NCBI RefSeq assembly: GCF_031760065.1
Contig: NZ_CP134500.1
Location: 6,572,001 to 6,636,000, forward strand
DNA length: 64,000 nt
Direction: 5' to 3'
Origin: Streptomyces durocortorensis
Lineage (GTDB): Bacteria; Actinomycetota; Actinomycetes; Streptomycetales; Streptomycetaceae
Shown here: in pieces, positions 36,927 to 45,842 of the stretch
Layout of the letters: every line of letters starts with the position of its first letter
How positions within the stretch are numbered: the stretch's first letter is position 1
Translations under genes and position numbers: made by a program
The notes under the pieces: generated by a model
Database searches by the model: none
Told to the model about the DNA's origin: nothing
What the model saw: the letters and a program-made list of their open reading frames with translations, nothing else

Positions 36927-37859
36927 ATGAGACCCGTTTCCAGGCGAACCCGCACAGGAGCGCTCGCGGCATTCACGGCCTTGAGCGCTCTGCTCTCCAC
37001 CGGCTCGGCCACCGCGGCCACGCAGCTCAACGGGGACTGGGCGCCCTTCGACCGCTGCCCGGTCGACGCGCCCGCCATGCTGGCCGCGGACGGCATCGAC
37101 GCCATCGCCACCTGTATCGCCTCCGGTTCCGTCACGGGATCGATCACGCTGGGCAAGAGCCATGTGACCACCGGTACCACCGATCTGCAGCTCGGCGTCA
37201 TCCAGCGCAGCGACGGCACCACCTCACTGGTGGCCCCGCCGGAAGGGGCGCTCACCGCCGATCCGGCCGAGATTCCGGGCGGACTGCTCGGGCTGATGTG
37301 CCCCAGCGGAATTCCCCTCGTATCCGTGATCTGCCGTCAGCTCACGGACAACGATCTCAATCGCGTGACGGCCACCATCGAACCGGCCGGAGCGCCCCGC
37401 GACTTCAATATGAGCGCCGCGTTCTCCACCGGTGAGCCCATTCTCACCATCCCGGTCCGCATCCACCTCAAGAATCCGTTCCTGGGTGACAAGTGCTACA
37501 TCGGGACCACTGCCGATCCGGTGCTTCTGAAGCCGCAGAACCTTAACGCCCCGAGCATCTCGCTCCAGCGATTCGCGGCGGACGGCACCCGGGACGACGC
37601 GGGCGAAATGGGGCGCTACACCTTCGCCGGTGCCGACCAGGGCGACGCCGCCTTCGCCGTACCGGGGGCAAGCGGTTGCGGGGCGGGACTCCTGGACTGG
37701 GCGGTGAACCTCAAGACCGGTCTCCCGTCCGCCGCCGGGAAGAACAGCGTGACGCTCGACGACACCTCGACGTACTTCGGCAGCCCCTACGACCCCGCCG
37801 GCCTCGCGCCGCACGAGGGCCGAAAGCTGTCGGAATTCTGGCACTCCGCACGGCAGTAG
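36927..37859 (+). CDS. Secreted protein of unknown function, mce neighbourhood (1)
   Basis: 310-residue exported protein. Sec signal peptide (ALAAFTALSALLSTGSATAA, residues about 11-30), then a mature beta-rich domain with six or more Cys that could form disulfides: DRCPVDAP, IATCIASG, GLMCPSG, VICRQL, DKCYIGT, SGCGAG. I do not know a named function. Good ribosome site AGAGGGGA before ATG 36927. It is the first of three secreted-protein genes that precede the Mce operon on the same strand; a cell-surface role in lipid binding or presentation is only suggested by this position. Confidence 0.8.
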   Translation: MRPVSRRTRTGALAAFTALSALLSTGSATAATQLNGDWAPFDRCPVDAPAMLAADGIDAIATCIASGSVTGSITLGKSHVTTGTTDLQLGVIQRSDGTTSLVAPPEGALTADPAEIPGGLLGLMCPSGIPLVSVICRQLTDNDLNRVTATIEPAGAPRDFNMSAAFSTGEPILTIPVRIHLKNPFLGDKCYIGTTADPVLLKPQNLNAPSISLQRFAADGTRDDAGEMGRYTFAGADQGDAAFAVPGASGCGAGLLDWAVNLKTGLPSAAGKNSVTLDDTSTYFGSPYDPAGLAPHEGRKLSEFWHSARQ

Positions 37860-38031
37860 GCCGCGCACCCCGATACGAGGAGGTGATCCGAGAACCCTCT
37901 CCCAGAGCTGTCCCAGAGCCCCCAGAGCCCTACCCCAGAACCCCCCCCACGTGCGTGCAAGCCCTTCTCCGGTCACCACTCCAGTCATCCTCAGCCGCAT
38001 CCCCAATGGGACGAGAAAAGGGAGTATCCCC

Positions 38032-38688
38032 ATGTTCAAGCGAACCGGTGTCCTCACCGCGATCGGTGCCGCCGCGGCATCCGTCGTCCTGGCCGCCCCC
38101 TCGGCCGTCGCCGCGCCGACCAGCTGGACGATCACGCCGACCGGCGACTTCACCGGCAGCGCCGGTGTGACCGTCCTGACCGACAACAACGGCAACAAGA
38201 TCCAGTGCGCCACCTCCGCAGCCTCGGGCTCGGCCCCGGCCTCCCCGGTCGCCGGTAGCCCGGCCCAGCTCGCGTCCATCTCGGCGATCTCGTTCAACTC
38301 GCCCTGCACCGGACCGTTCAGCTCGACGTGGACGGTGGCCACCACGCCCCCCTGGCAGATCTGGGGCCTGGACTACACGGCGGGCGCGGGCACCAACTCC
38401 ACCGGCCAGACGACCGGTGAGATCAGAGCGATCAAGGCGAAGGTGACCGGAAGCAGCATCCTCGGCCCCTGCGCCTTCGACGTCACCGGCAAGGTCGCCG
38501 CCAAGTACAACAACCCGAGCGCCGGCGGCAGCAACGGCACACTGAACACGGCGGGCGGCGGACTCACCCTGAGCATCACCAACAAGGTCGGCGGCGGCTG
38601 CGGAATCGTCGGCACCACCGCCAGCTTCGCGGGCCTGTACACCATCGTGAACACGGCCTCGGGCCAGTCCCCGGTCATCAGCGGCTGA
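38032..38688 (+). CDS. Secreted protein of unknown function, mce neighbourhood (2)
   Basis: 218-residue exported protein with a clear signal peptide ending APSAVAAP (about residue 28). The mature part is Thr/Ser/Gly-rich and beta-predicted, with Cys pairs in KIQCATSA, NSPCTGPF, GPCAFDV and GGCGIVG. AAAAGGGAG lies just upstream of the ATG, which fixes the start; the longer frame from 37951 is not used. It has its own terminator immediately downstream, so it is probably transcribed alone or with the preceding gene. Confidence 0.82.
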   Translation: MFKRTGVLTAIGAAAASVVLAAPSAVAAPTSWTITPTGDFTGSAGVTVLTDNNGNKIQCATSAASGSAPASPVAGSPAQLASISAISFNSPCTGPFSSTWTVATTPPWQIWGLDYTAGAGTNSTGQTTGEIRAIKAKVTGSSILGPCAFDVTGKVAAKYNNPSAGGSNGTLNTAGGGLTLSITNKVGGGCGIVGTTASFAGLYTIVNTASGQSPVISG

Positions 38689-38719
38689 CCCGCCGCCGGT
38701 GACGATCCGCAGCTGAACG

Positions 38720-38754
38720 CGGTGCCCGGCCGGTCTGGCGACGGCCGGGCACCG
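38720..38754 (+). terminator. Terminator after secreted protein 2
   Basis: Perfect 13-bp arms, CGGTGCCCGGCCG and CGGCCGGGCACCG, with a 9-base loop, 31 bases beyond the stop. The rest of the 38689-39012 gap holds no gene; ACCGATCGGT near 38908 is a 10-bp perfect palindrome that may be an operator. Confidence 0.8.
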
Positions 38755-39012
38755 TACGCGCAGACCGCGCCGAAGAGGGCTTTTCACGCACCTGCGGACA
38801 AGGCCGCGACGGTGGATTGTCATCGGTTGCCAAAGTCCGCGCGCCGCGGATCCGTTCGCGAACGCGGCACTTCCCACGCGGCCGTCGGCGTGCGTACCGT
38901 ACCGATCGGTCCGATGCCCGACCCCAGCGCCGTTGCCGAGCGGCCGGCCAGGGGAACCGCTTTCCGCAGCCATCCCGTCCAGGGCACACGCGCGCCGGAA
39001 GGACACCTCCGT

Positions 39013-40533
39013 ATGACCGTCGATGTACGCGCCGCGTCGAGACGACCGATCCACTGGGCCGTCGGCGGGACACTCCTCGTCGCCACCGCGCTCATTCCGG
39101 GGGCCGAATCGGCGGCGGCCGAACAGACGTCACAGGCCGCCCTCCGCTACGCCTGCGCCTTTCCCTCCGGGCCCGAGGAGGTGGCTGTCGTCGTCTCGGC
39201 GGTGCTTCCGACCTCGGTCCGCACCGGCGAGGAGATCCGCCCCGATCAGGTCTCCGTCGAAGTGGATCTGGAGCGGAGCGCGCTCGCCCGGTTCACCGGC
39301 CTGGAGGCGACCACCCTGTCGGCCGTCGCCCGCCTCACCGTCCGCAACACCGTCGGCGACCGGTCCGCCGACGCCTCCTGGCAGGATCTGACCGCGCCTC
39401 CGGTCGCCCTCCCCGACGAGGGCGGGGTGACCCTGACCGCGACCGGTGACGTCCCGACGGTCTCCTTCGGCACCGCCGGGCGCGCCAGCCTGAGGCCCGC
39501 CACGCTCGCCCTGTCACTGTCCTCGTTCACGGACGGGGGCACGGACGGAGGCACGGACGGGGACGGGGCCGAGCCGACCTCGCCCCCGGGGCTCGACGTC
39601 GTATGCGAACCCGCACCGGGCGAGGAGCCCGTTCTGGCCACGGTCACGGTCCGCGGGGACACCGACCCGACCGCCCCGGCACCGACCCCCGGCGAGAGCG
39701 ACGCCGACCCGCTCCCGGCACCCAGCCCTCCGGTCGGCGGACTGCCGCCCGACGCACGGGAGAAGATCGACGTCCTCACCGAGCAACGGCGCGGAGCCGT
39801 CGCCGACGAGGACCCCGGAAGCTGTCCGATCGAGATCCCGCCCGAGTGGGTGATGACCACCGCCGAGACGTACGCGGCCGGATACGCCAACGCCGCGAAG
39901 CTGGACGGGGCCGCGGCGCTGGGGCCCGCGTTCATGAAGGTGGTGCTGAACAAGCGCTACATCAACGACTCCTGCGCCTCCACCGTCGACGTCACGTCCG
40001 AGGTGGACTTCGACTACGAGGGACGACGCCAACTCCCCCCGACGAAGGCCACGTTCCTCAGCTTCGGATTCATGCCGACGACCGCGACCATGACGCTGGA
40101 ACAGGTGGGCCCCCCGGCCGCGATCCACACCCACACGGTCACCAACACGCCGACCTATCCCGAGGAGACGACGGTCACCGCCCAGCTCTCCCTGCGGCTC
40201 TCCGACGTCGAGGTGAACGGGGTGCCGCTGGACGTCGGGCCCGACTGCCGCACGGAACGGCCCTTCGAACAGGTGCTGCGGGGGTACGGCCAGAGCTATC
40301 CGCGAGCGGGCTATCTGGTGGCGTACGGCGGAAGCCTGACCGGGTACGCGCACATTCCGCCGTTCAAGGGGTGCGGAGTCGGCGAGGACCTCGACCCGGT
40401 CTTCACGGCGGCCATCTCCAGCGTGGGCGGGAAGGCCGACAACTACACCAAGATGACGCAGGCACCCCTGTGCGTCGCGACGAACCCGGAGGGCCCGGAC
40501 TGCCCGCCGAGGGTGCCGGAGCCCGAACGGTAG
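39013..40533 (+). CDS. Secreted protein of unknown function with DUF6801-like N-terminus, mce neighbourhood (3)
   Basis: 506-residue exported protein. Signal peptide (HWAVGGTLLVATALIPGAES) is followed by a DUF6801-like beta domain: LRYACAFPSGPEEVAVVVSA, then PDQVSVEVDLERSALARF. A low-complexity linker (TDGGTDGGTDGDG and PAPSPP stretches) joins a C-terminal domain carrying WVMTTAETYAAGYANAAK and HIPPFKGCGVGEDLDPVFTA, a conserved element of actinobacterial surface proteins. ATG at 39013 has GAAGGA upstream; the open frame from 38722 passes through the terminator and is discarded. A large terminator ends the gene before the mce operon. Confidence 0.82.
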   Translation: MTVDVRAASRRPIHWAVGGTLLVATALIPGAESAAAEQTSQAALRYACAFPSGPEEVAVVVSAVLPTSVRTGEEIRPDQVSVEVDLERSALARFTGLEATTLSAVARLTVRNTVGDRSADASWQDLTAPPVALPDEGGVTLTATGDVPTVSFGTAGRASLRPATLALSLSSFTDGGTDGGTDGDGAEPTSPPGLDVVCEPAPGEEPVLATVTVRGDTDPTAPAPTPGESDADPLPAPSPPVGGLPPDAREKIDVLTEQRRGAVADEDPGSCPIEIPPEWVMTTAETYAAGYANAAKLDGAAALGPAFMKVVLNKRYINDSCASTVDVTSEVDFDYEGRRQLPPTKATFLSFGFMPTTATMTLEQVGPPAAIHTHTVTNTPTYPEETTVTAQLSLRLSDVEVNGVPLDVGPDCRTERPFEQVLRGYGQSYPRAGYLVAYGGSLTGYAHIPPFKGCGVGEDLDPVFTAAISSVGGKADNYTKMTQAPLCVATNPEGPDCPPRVPEPER

Positions 40534-40575
40534 ACGGCACGGCGCACCCGCACTGCCCCGAACTCGAACCCGAAC

Positions 40576-40624
40576 AGGAAAAGGGCCCTTGCGCTCCCAC
40601 GGGACCGGAAGGGCCCATTTTCCT
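40576..40624 (+). terminator. Terminator before the mce operon
   Basis: AGGAAAAGGGCCCTT pairs with AAGGGCCC-A-TTTTCCT (one bulged A) around an 18-base loop, ending in a T-rich run. It separates the secreted-protein genes from the Mce operon. Confidence 0.8.
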
Positions 40625-40868
40625 ACTCCCGTGCAGCCGTTGTCCGGCGCAGAAGTTCCTCACCAACCGACAGGTTTGATACGGCAATTGCTCACTCGGT
40701 AACAAGTCGCAGCGGGCCGACAATTCTCGTCGAGGAAAATCCGTACCCAGTATTGCGCGGCCTGGTTACCGGACCGTAGCGTCCCTGGCGTGCCGGTACG
40801 AAGCGCTTTCCCGCCGTGCCGGAGCGTCGGCGGCGACCCCGTTCACCACCACTTTCGAGGGAGGCCCG
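40625..40868 (+). promoter_or_regulatory. Mce operon promoter region
   Basis: TTGATA (40676-40681), an 18-base spacer and TAACAA (40700-40705) are a possible promoter; the -10 is imperfect. GGTAAC near 40698 and GTTACC near 40765 are inverted with respect to each other. No KstR-like TnnAACnnGTTnnA box was recognised. A ribosome site, GAGGGAGG (40857-40864), precedes mceG. Confidence 0.4.
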
Positions 40869-41855
40869 ATGGGAATCGAGGTAGTCGTCGAGGGCCTGAC
40901 GAAGTCCTTCGGCAAGCAGAACATCTGGCAGGACGTCAGCCTCACCCTGCCCGCCGGTGAAGTGAGCGTCATGCTCGGTCCCTCCGGCACCGGAAAGACC
41001 GTCTTCCTGAAATCCGTCATCGGGCTGCTGAAGCCCGAACAGGGGCGCGTCCTCATCAATGGCGTCGACATGGTGAACAGCCCGGAACGCGACGTCATGG
41101 AGACGCGGAAACTCTTCGGCCTCATGTTCCAGGACGGTGCGCTCTTCGGTTCGATGTCGCTCTTCGACAACATCGCCTTCCCGCTGCGCGAGCACACCCG
41201 CAAGAAGGAATCCGAGATCCGCCGCATCGTCATGGAGCGCATCGACATCGTCGGACTCCTCGGCGCCGAGGGAAAGCTGCCGGGCGAGATATCCGGCGGT
41301 ATGCGCAAGCGCGCGGGACTTGCCCGCGCCCTGGTTCTGGACCCGCAGATCATCCTCTGCGACGAACCGGACTCCGGCCTCGACCCGGTCCGTACCGCCT
41401 ACCTCTCGCAGCTCCTCATCGACCTCAACGCACAGATCGACGCCACGATGCTCATCGTCACCCACAACCTCGACATCGCGGCGACCGTCCCCGACAACAT
41501 GGGCATGCTGTTCTGCCGCGACCTCGTCACCTTCGGGCCGCGCGAGGTGCTGCTCACCAGCGACACCCCGGTCGTCTCGCAGTTCCTCGCCGGACGCCGC
41601 GAAGGGCCCATCGGCATGTCCGAGGAGAAGGACGCCGCCACCCTCGCCGCCGAGCGACGGCACGACACCGTCGTCCTGCCCACCGGGCCCCGCACCGTCG
41701 TCCCGCAGCTGGAACCCTCGCCCGGGATGCCCGTACGCCAGGGGGCGCTGCGCCGCCGCGAGCGCGTCATGTCGATGATGGGCCAGCTGCCGGAGGCCGC
41801 CCGTACGGCGATCCTCAACAGCTACGCCCCGGCGGCGGGAGGTGCGCGCGCGTGA
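40869..41855 (+). CDS. mceG: Mce transporter ATPase (MceG/Mkl/MlaF type)
   Basis: ATPase energising the lipid importer. Walker A GPSGTGKTVFLKSVIGLL, signature EISGGMRKRAGLARAL (the SGGM of Mkl/MlaF proteins), Walker B IILCDEPDSGLDPVRT. The C-terminal extension of about 80 residues beyond the ATPase core, with MSMMGQLPEAARTAIL, is typical of actinobacterial MceG. First gene of a 13-gene unit; overlaps the first yrbE gene by four bases. Unlike Mycobacterium, where mceG is unlinked, it is in the operon here. Confidence 0.94.
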   Translation: MGIEVVVEGLTKSFGKQNIWQDVSLTLPAGEVSVMLGPSGTGKTVFLKSVIGLLKPEQGRVLINGVDMVNSPERDVMETRKLFGLMFQDGALFGSMSLFDNIAFPLREHTRKKESEIRRIVMERIDIVGLLGAEGKLPGEISGGMRKRAGLARALVLDPQIILCDEPDSGLDPVRTAYLSQLLIDLNAQIDATMLIVTHNLDIAATVPDNMGMLFCRDLVTFGPREVLLTSDTPVVSQFLAGRREGPIGMSEEKDAATLAAERRHDTVVLPTGPRTVVPQLEPSPGMPVRQGALRRRERVMSMMGQLPEAARTAILNSYAPAAGGARA

Positions 41856-42709
41856 CCGCCCCGATGCCGGTGCGGCCGCCCGAGCCGCCCGAGAGACCCC
41901 CGCCGTCCCCCTCCGGGAAGGCCCCCGAGCAGCGTCGCCCGTCCCGGCTGCTCGCCCCGCTCCGGGAGACCGGCAAGCTGTTCGCGCTCGCCGTCGCGGT
42001 GAGCCGGGCCATCTTCCGCAGACCGTTCCAAGTGCGGGAGTTCATCGAGCAGTTCTGGTTCGTCGCCAGCGTCACGATCTTGCCCGCCGCCCTCGTCTCC
42101 ATCCCGTTCGGCGCGGTCATCGCCCTCCAGGTCGGCTCGCTCACCCAGCAGCTCGGCGCCCAGTCCTTCACCGGCGGCGCCAGCGTCCTCGCCGTGATCC
42201 AGCAGGCCAGCCCGATCATCGTGGCACTGCTCATCTCCGGGGCCGCCGGGTCCGCGATCTGCGCCGACCTCGGCTCCCGCAAGATCCGCGAGGAGCTCGA
42301 CGCGATGGAGGTCATGGGCGTCTCGCCCATCCAGCGCCTCGTCGTGCCCCGGGTGCTGGCCACCATGCTCGTCGCCGTCCTGCTCAACGGGCTGATCTCC
42401 GTCGTCGGCACGCTCGGCGGCTACTTCTTCAACGTGATCATGCAGAACGGCACCCCGGGCGCGTACCTCGCGAGCTTTTCCGCCCTGGCCCAGCTGCCCG
42501 ACCTCTACATCAGCGAGTTCAAGGCCCTGGTCTTCGGCTTCATCGCGGGCATCGTCGCGGCCCACCGCGGCCTCAACCCGCGCGGCGGCCCCAAGGGCGT
42601 CGGCGACGCGGTCAACCAGTCCGTCGTCATCACCTTCATGCTGCTGTTCTTCGTGAACATGGTCCTCACGGCGATCTACCTCCAGATCGTCCCCGCGAAG
42701 GGAAGCTGA
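41852..42709 (+). CDS. yrbEA: YrbE/MlaE-family permease A
   Basis: One of two permeases of the Mce importer, 285 residues with about five or six spans. It carries the MlaE core: VREFIEQFWFVASVTILPAAL, the cytoplasmic EQ-loop-like segment AAGSAICADLGSRKIREELDAMEVMGVSPIQRLVVPR, and FGFIAGIVAAHRGLNPRGG. A Pro-rich cytoplasmic N-terminus of about 35 residues precedes it. GTG overlaps mceG (GTGA); 3 bases separate it from yrbEB. Confidence 0.94.
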   Translation: MTAPMPVRPPEPPERPPPSPSGKAPEQRRPSRLLAPLRETGKLFALAVAVSRAIFRRPFQVREFIEQFWFVASVTILPAALVSIPFGAVIALQVGSLTQQLGAQSFTGGASVLAVIQQASPIIVALLISGAAGSAICADLGSRKIREELDAMEVMGVSPIQRLVVPRVLATMLVAVLLNGLISVVGTLGGYFFNVIMQNGTPGAYLASFSALAQLPDLYISEFKALVFGFIAGIVAAHRGLNPRGGPKGVGDAVNQSVVITFMLLFFVNMVLTAIYLQIVPAKGS

Positions 42710-42712
42710 GAG

Positions 42713-43516
42713 ATGACGATGCTCAGCGGACTCGACCGGGCGGGCGACCAGCTCACCTTCTACATCAAGGCGCTGGTCTGGATTCCGCGCACCCTGCGCC
42801 GCTATCTCAAGGAAGTACAGCGGCTGCTGGCCGAGGTCGCCTTCGGCAGCGGCGGGCTCGGCGTCATCGGCGGCACCATCGGAGTGATGGTCGCCATGAC
42901 GCTGTTCACCGGCACGGTCGTCGGCCTCCAGGGGTACGCGGCCCTCAACCAGATCGGCACGTCGGCGTTCACCGGATTCATCTCCGCCTACTTCAACACC
43001 CGGGAGATCGCCCCCCTGGTGGCCGGACTCGCACTCTCCGCCACCGTCGGCGCGGGCTTCACCGCCCAGCTCGGTGCGATGCGGATCAACGAGGAGGTCG
43101 ACGCCCTGGAAGCGATGGGCGTACGCTCCATGCCCTACCTCGTCACCACACGCATCATCGCCGGGGTGGTCGCGATCATCCCGCTCTACGCGATCGGGCT
43201 GCTCTCCTCGTACCTCGCCTCCCGCTACATCACCATCCTGTTCAACGGGCAGTCGGCGGGCACCTACGACCACTACTTCAACCTGTTCCTCTCGCCGGAG
43301 GACGTGCTGCTGTCGGTGCTCAAGGTGCTGATCTTCAGCGTGCTGGTGATCCTCGCCCACTGCTACTACGGCTTCCACGCCACCGGCGGACCGGCCGGCG
43401 TGGGCGTGGCGGTCGGCCGGTCGGTGCGCAACGCGATCGTCCTCATCAGCGTCACCGACTTCTTCCTCTCGCTCGCCATCTGGGGAGCCACGACGACGGT
43501 GAAGGTGGCGGGCTGA
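42713..43516 (+). CDS. yrbEB: YrbE/MlaE-family permease B
   Basis: Second permease, 267 residues. Same fold as the preceding protein, with GAGFTAQLGAMRINEEVDALEAMGVRSMPYLVTTR forming the coupling loop and HCYYGFHATGGPAGVGVAVGRSVRNAIV near the C-terminus, the family's last-span signature. TGATG overlap with mceA. The two permeases should heterodimerise and bind the MceG ATPase. Confidence 0.94.
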   Translation: MTMLSGLDRAGDQLTFYIKALVWIPRTLRRYLKEVQRLLAEVAFGSGGLGVIGGTIGVMVAMTLFTGTVVGLQGYAALNQIGTSAFTGFISAYFNTREIAPLVAGLALSATVGAGFTAQLGAMRINEEVDALEAMGVRSMPYLVTTRIIAGVVAIIPLYAIGLLSSYLASRYITILFNGQSAGTYDHYFNLFLSPEDVLLSVLKVLIFSVLVILAHCYYGFHATGGPAGVGVAVGRSVRNAIVLISVTDFFLSLAIWGATTTVKVAG

Positions 43517-44814
43517 TGCGTACATCCAGCACACGTACGGTCCGACGGCGGCTCGCCGGAGTCGCCTTCCTGCTGGTCCCCGTCGTCCTGGTGTGGGTGT
43601 CGGTCTCGGTGTACGAGAAGGACTTCACCGACGACGCGACCGTCACCGTCCGCACCGGCCCGGTCGGCAACGAGATGCACGACAACGCCGACGTGAAGCT
43701 GCGCGGTGTCGTCATCGGCCAGGTCCGCTCCATCGCCACCGACGGCGAGGGCGCCCGGCTCACCCTGGCCATCGACCGGGACCAGCTGGAGCGCGTCCCG
43801 GCCGACGTCACCGCCCAGATGCTGCCCACCACCCTCTTCGGCCAGCGGTTCGTCGCCCTCGTCCCGCCCCGCATCTCCTCCGGCGCCACACTGCCGGCCG
43901 GGGCCGTGATCCCGCAGGACCGCTCCAGCAACGCCATCGAGCTGGAACAGGTCCTCGACAACGTCCTGCCGATGCTGACCGCCGTGAAGCCCGAGAAGCT
44001 GTCCGCCACCCTGAACGCCGTCTCCCAGGCGCTTGAGGGCCGTGGTGAACGCCTGGGCGAGACGCTCACCACGCTGGACGGCCACCTGAAGGAGTTCAAC
44101 CCCCAACTCCCCACGCTCAACGCGGACATCAAGGAACTCGTCAAGGTCAGCACGCTGTACGCGGATGCCGCCCCGGACGTCCTCGACGCGCTGACCGACG
44201 CGACCACCACCAGCTCCACCCTCGCCGACCAGGAGGCCCGGCTCGCCGGACTGTACGGCGAGACCACCACCACCGCGCGGGACGTCACCGCCTTCCTGCG
44301 TGAGAACAAGGACAACCTGATCCGACTGACCGCCTCCGGCCGGCCGACCCTCGAACTCCTCGCGCGGTACGCCGATTCGTTCCCCTGCACCCTGCGCACC
44401 ATGGCCGGATTCGTGCCCGCCATGGACAAGGCCCTCGGCAAGGGGACGGACCGGCCGGGGCTGCACGTGAGCGTCAAGTCCGTCCCGTCCAAGGGGAAAT
44501 ACGTCCCCGGCCGGGACACCCCGGTCTACAACGCCACCGGCGGGCCGCGCTGTTACTCCGTCCCGTACGTCGGCAAGGGCGCCCCGACCGCCGACGTCCG
44601 CAGCCGGGCGGCCGACGTCACCGCACCGCCCGCGGGCCCCGACCAGGACACAGGCACGGACACCGCGCTCGGCCTGCCCAACTCGCCCCAGGAGTCCCGG
44701 CTCGTCAACGAGCTGGTCGCCCCCTCGCTGAAAGTGAAGCCACAGACCCTGCCCGACTGGAGCAGCGTGCTCATCGGTCCGGCCTTCCGCGGTGCGGAGG
44801 TGAAGCTCAAGTGA
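43516..44814 (+). CDS. mceA: MCE-family protein, first of six
   Basis: Envelope substrate-carrying protein, 432 residues. Signal anchor at residues about 9-30 (LAGVAFLLVPVVLVWVSVSV), MCE domain at about 38-115 (VRTGPVGNEMHDNADVKLRG then VVIGQVRSI), followed by a long helical needle-like region with LSATLNAVSQALEGRGERLG and LTDATTTSSTLADQEARL. The sequence then has FPCTLRTMAGF and RCYSVPY, Cys residues characteristic of the C-terminal part of MceA proteins. The ATG overlaps yrbEB's stop. The longer frame open from 41842 is a shadow of the permease genes. Confidence 0.92.
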   Translation: MRTSSTRTVRRRLAGVAFLLVPVVLVWVSVSVYEKDFTDDATVTVRTGPVGNEMHDNADVKLRGVVIGQVRSIATDGEGARLTLAIDRDQLERVPADVTAQMLPTTLFGQRFVALVPPRISSGATLPAGAVIPQDRSSNAIELEQVLDNVLPMLTAVKPEKLSATLNAVSQALEGRGERLGETLTTLDGHLKEFNPQLPTLNADIKELVKVSTLYADAAPDVLDALTDATTTSSTLADQEARLAGLYGETTTTARDVTAFLRENKDNLIRLTASGRPTLELLARYADSFPCTLRTMAGFVPAMDKALGKGTDRPGLHVSVKSVPSKGKYVPGRDTPVYNATGGPRCYSVPYVGKGAPTADVRSRAADVTAPPAGPDQDTGTDTALGLPNSPQESRLVNELVAPSLKVKPQTLPDWSSVLIGPAFRGAEVKLK

Positions 44815-45842
44815 AACGCCGCTCGCTCGCGGGACCGATCACCAAGTCCCTCGTCTTCATCGTGGTCACCGTGCTGGCCACCACCGTCCTCGGGCTCTCC
44901 ATCGCCAACACCGGCGTCGGGGACACCACCACATACAAGGCGCGGTTCACCGACGCCACCGGGCTCATCCCCGGCGACAGCGTCCGGATCGCCGGGGTGA
45001 AGGTCGGCCAGGTCGAGTCCGTGCGCGTCGCCGACCGGCGGCTGGCCGAGGTCGCCTTCGCCGTACGCAAAGGGCGCGAGCTCCCCGCCTCGGTGACGGC
45101 GTCCATCAAGTACCTCAACATGGTCGGACAGCGGTACGTCGACCTCGACCGGGGCGCCGGACCCGTGGGCCGGACCTTCGCGCCCGGCGACACCATCCCG
45201 CTCTCCCGCACCACCCCGGCGCTCGACCTCACCCAGCTCTTCAACGGCTTCCAGCCCCTGTTCGAAGGGCTGTCCCCACCCGACGTCAACCAGCTCGCCG
45301 GGTCCATCGTCCAGGTCCTCCAGGGCGAGGGGGGCACCGTCGACAGCATCCTGCGGCACGTCGGCTCGCTCACCACCACCGTCGCCGCGAAGGACAAGGT
45401 GATCGGTGAGGTGATCAAGAACCTCAACACGGTCCTCAAGACGGTCAACGACCGGGAGGCCGGGTTCGACGACCTCGTCGTCACCCTCCAGAAGCTCGTC
45501 ACCGGATTCTCCGGCGACCGCAAACCGCTCGGCGAGGCCGTCACGGCCATGGGCGCGCTCACCACGGTCACCGCCGACCTCTTCCAGGACGGCAGGAAGC
45601 CGCTCAAGGACTCGGTCCGGCAACTGGGGCGGCTCAGCGGCCAGTTGGAGAAGGGCACTGGACAGATCGAGAACTTCCTCCAGAAGACCCCGGACAAGAT
45701 GGCCGCCATCAGCCGGCTGACCTCCTACGGATCGTGGCTCAACCTCTACCTCTGCGAGGCCAAGGTCAGCGGGGTCGCCCACGACGACGGCAGCCCGCCG
45801 CCCACCGGCATCGTGATCACCCAACCGAGGTGCCTGGCATGA
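44811..45842 (+). CDS. mceB: MCE-family protein, second
   Basis: 343-residue Mce protein. Signal anchor (ITKSLVFIVVTVLATTVLGLSI), MCE domain with ARFTDATGLIPGDSVRIAGV and KVGQVESVRV, then a helical domain with FQPLFEGLSPPDVNQLAGSI, a signature common to second-position Mce proteins, and a Cys near the end (YLCEAK, CLA). The C-terminal sequence GIVITQPRCLA is short. GTG overlaps mceA by four bases, ATGA overlap with mceC. Confidence 0.92.
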   Translation: MKRRSLAGPITKSLVFIVVTVLATTVLGLSIANTGVGDTTTYKARFTDATGLIPGDSVRIAGVKVGQVESVRVADRRLAEVAFAVRKGRELPASVTASIKYLNMVGQRYVDLDRGAGPVGRTFAPGDTIPLSRTTPALDLTQLFNGFQPLFEGLSPPDVNQLAGSIVQVLQGEGGTVDSILRHVGSLTTTVAAKDKVIGEVIKNLNTVLKTVNDREAGFDDLVVTLQKLVTGFSGDRKPLGEAVTAMGALTTVTADLFQDGRKPLKDSVRQLGRLSGQLEKGTGQIENFLQKTPDKMAAISRLTSYGSWLNLYLCEAKVSGVAHDDGSPPPTGIVITQPRCLA

